NCBI RefSeq assembly: GCF_015645445.1
Contig: NZ_JADOGI010000029.1
Span: 1 to 64,000 of the forward strand
Reading direction: 5' to 3'
Source: Nonomuraea cypriaca
GTDB taxonomy: Bacteria; Actinomycetota; Actinomycetes; Streptosporangiales; Streptosporangiaceae
Length of the DNA: 64,000 nucleotides
Below the pieces are notes generated by a model that had not been told where the DNA came from, made no database searches, and saw only the letters and a program-made list of their open reading frames with translations. The translations under genes and the position numbers were made by a program. Of this stretch, positions 62,765-64,000 are shown piece after piece; within the stretch, counting starts at the first letter, position 1, and each line of letters begins with the position of its first letter.

Positions 62765-63568
62765 GTGCGTCTGTTCTGGCCTGCCGTCTTCATGCTCACC
62801 ACCTCATGTGGCCTGGCCGAGGACGGCACGCAGCCCGTCGTGTCGGGCTCGTTCGGCAGTAAGCCGGTGGTCGCCATACCCAAGGGCAAGCCGGGCCGCA
62901 CGCCGCGGATCACGGTGCTGTCGGTGGGCAGCGGGCGGCGTACGGTGCCGGGTGACGTGGTGCTCGCGGACGTGGACATCCGGCGCTGGTCGGGCAACCA
63001 GCCCTACATGAACACCTACGACGTCAACCAGCCCACCACGGTGGTCTTCGACGGCAGGCAGGTGTCGGAGACGTGGCGGCAGTCGCTCATCGGCCGGCCG
63101 GCGGGCAGCAGGATCATGCTGGTCAGCCCGGCGGCCGAAGCTCTGGGTCCGAACGTGCCGCTGACCGGCGTCTCGCCCGGGGACACGCTGGTGTTCGTGT
63201 TCGACATCCTCGGCGGGTATCCGCCGGACGCCCGGCTCGTGGGGCGTACCCTGCCGATCGTGCCCACCGACCTCACGCCGGGCGCGCCGCCCCGTACGCT
63301 CATCGACGGGTCGGGCAGGGAGGTCGTGGCGGGCGCCAAGGTGGTCGTCCAGTACGTCGCCGCGGCCTGGCCGTCCCGCACGGTGGTGGACTCGTCGTAC
63401 CGCCGGGGCGGGCCGAGCGCGTTCACGCTTAAGCCGGGGGCCGTGCCCGGCGCCTGGCTGGACGCGCTCGCCGGCCGGCGGGTCGGCAGCCGCGTCGCCG
63501 TCGCCGCGCCCGGCGACGACCCCGTCCTGTACGTCATCGACGTACTCGACACCATCGGCGCCCGCTAA
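62765..63568 (+). CDS. FKBP-like peptidyl-prolyl isomerase lipoprotein
   Basis: A 267-residue lipoprotein. Lipobox LTTSC at about residues 11-15, then two FKBP-like domains: GDVVLADVDIRRWSG ... SLIGRPAGSRIMLVSP ... GDTLVFVFDILGGY, and GAKVVVQYVAAAWPS ... WLDALAGRRVGSRVAVAAP ... VLYVIDVLDTI. The aromatic active-site residues are partly lost, mostly in the second domain, so isomerase activity is uncertain. The GTG follows GGAGGAAA. Confidence 0.83.
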   Translation: MRLFWPAVFMLTTSCGLAEDGTQPVVSGSFGSKPVVAIPKGKPGRTPRITVLSVGSGRRTVPGDVVLADVDIRRWSGNQPYMNTYDVNQPTTVVFDGRQVSETWRQSLIGRPAGSRIMLVSPAAEALGPNVPLTGVSPGDTLVFVFDILGGYPPDARLVGRTLPIVPTDLTPGAPPRTLIDGSGREVVAGAKVVVQYVAAAWPSRTVVDSSYRRGGPSAFTLKPGAVPGAWLDALAGRRVGSRVAVAAPGDDPVLYVIDVLDTIGAR

Positions 63569-63572
63569 CTCG

Positions 63573-64000
63573 TCATGCTTCCGGTGTGGGGTCGAGGTCG
63601 GAGCGGAGCATGCTGTAGAGCACGCCGTCCCGCCACTCGCCGGCGCGGAAGCCGACGCCACGGAGAACGCCCTCGCGGGTGAACCCCGCCTTCTCCAGCG
63701 CCCGCTGCTCCGCCAGATTGGTGATCTCGGTGCTCGCCTCGACCCTGTTGACCGTCGAGTGGTCGAACAGGTAGCGCACGAGCAGCTTCTGGGCCTGTGT
63801 GCCGTAGCCCTTGCCACGGTGCTCAGGCGCCACGATCAGCCCCATCGACCAGAAGTAGCTCGCGCGGTTGGCGACCTCCTTCCGCCATGACACGAAGCCG
63901 GCCTCGTCGCCGTCGTTCGCGATGATCAGGATGCCGCCGTCGTCGCCGAGCATCCCGTTCTCCTCCCAGCGGTCGCGCAGGGTGCGCGGGTTCTGGAAGC
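63573..64000 (-). CDS. GNAT family N-acetyltransferase (cut by window edge)
   Basis: The C-terminal 141 residues of a RimJ/RimL-type acetyltransferase. The frame stays open to the edge (PRTLRDRWEENGMLG), so the true start is outside. Acetyl-CoA loop VAPEHRGKGYGTQAQKLLV and NLAEQRALEKAGFTREGVLRG are visible. Target unknown. It converges with the FKBP-like lipoprotein gene, four bases apart. Confidence 0.88.
   Translation of the reverse strand, partial: FQNPRTLRDRWEENGMLGDDGGILIIANDGDEAGFVSWRKEVANRASYFWSMGLIVAPEHRGKGYGTQAQKLLVRYLFDHSTVNRVEASTEITNLAEQRALEKAGFTREGVLRGVGFRAGEWRDGVLYSMLRSDLDPTPEA

Overview
The window is about 70% GC, with GTG/TTG starts, many ATGA/GTGA stop-start overlaps, several apparently leaderless genes and Lsr2, ClpC, chaplin-like and FilP/DivIVA-like proteins. 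This points to a sporulating filamentous actinomycete chromosome, most likely Streptosporangiales (Nonomuraea-like); the genus is inferred from gene content and not proven. The first half follows a gene order familiar from Streptomyces-type genomes (tilS-hpt-ftsH-folE-folP-NTF2-folB-folK ... nuoD2 ... panC-nadB/C-coaX-lysS-lsr2-clpC ... radA-disA). No insertion sequence, prophage, CRISPR array, tRNA or rRNA was recognised.

Layout. 1-300: 15-bp minisatellite. 301-7342: tRNA-lysidine synthase, purine salvage, FtsH and a coupled folate operon. 7339-9806 (minus): an orphan NuoD-like complex I subunit, an acyltransferase and a small ribbon-helix-helix-like protein. 9929-15576: DoxX, a class V aminotransferase behind a SAM-IV riboswitch, TerC coupled to a P450, a MidA-type methyltransferase and a chaplin-like protein. 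15959-21106: a cofactor operon (DUF2520, PanC, a NadB-NadC fusion, CoaX). 21158-29142: a secreted protein, LysS, a second P450 with a small HTH protein, an NlpC/P60 hydrolase behind a c-di-AMP (ydaO) riboswitch, an ArgA-like acetyltransferase and two RDD membrane proteins, one with a very long YGQQ-repeat N-terminus. 29356-33778: a small membrane protein, Lsr2, about 1.2 kb without a convincing gene that carries phased 34-bp repeats, then ClpC with ClgR-like and SigR-like sites.

34241-42796: an orphan EboE-like TIM barrel, a MarR/cupin divergent pair, MutY, an anchored extracellular protein, an acetyltransferase, DisA (c-di-AMP synthase), RadA, a MerR-thioredoxin operon and a methyltransferase. 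42899-49757: a TIM-barrel isomerase, a methyltransferase, TetR, an EtfD/FadF-like Fe-S membrane oxidoreductase with palindromic promoter elements, a glycosyltransferase pair and a CsoR-type metal sensor. 49844-56119: small and hypothetical proteins, a lipoprotein, a gamma-carbonic-anhydrase-like protein, a FilP/DivIVA-like coiled coil, a GntR regulator and VanZ. 56290-61238: a five-gene operon that looks like the lower 2-aminomuconate branch of tryptophan/kynurenine breakdown. 61231-64000: MmcQ/YjbR, DUF2293, an FKBP-like lipoprotein and a truncated acetyltransferase.

Connections. DisA makes c-di-AMP and the ydaO riboswitch upstream of the NlpC/P60 gene should read it, so synthesis and one target lie 12 kb apart. 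The orphan NuoD keeps the arginine that MidA/NDUFAF7 methylates in mitochondrial complex I but has Trp in place of the quinone-contacting Tyr, and a MidA homologue is encoded 4.4 kb away. NadB and NadC are in one reading frame, with a strong internal ribosome-binding site at the junction. These, the phased repeats between lsr2 and clpC, and the kynurenine-type operon with a tandem repeat over its promoter are the points most worth following up.
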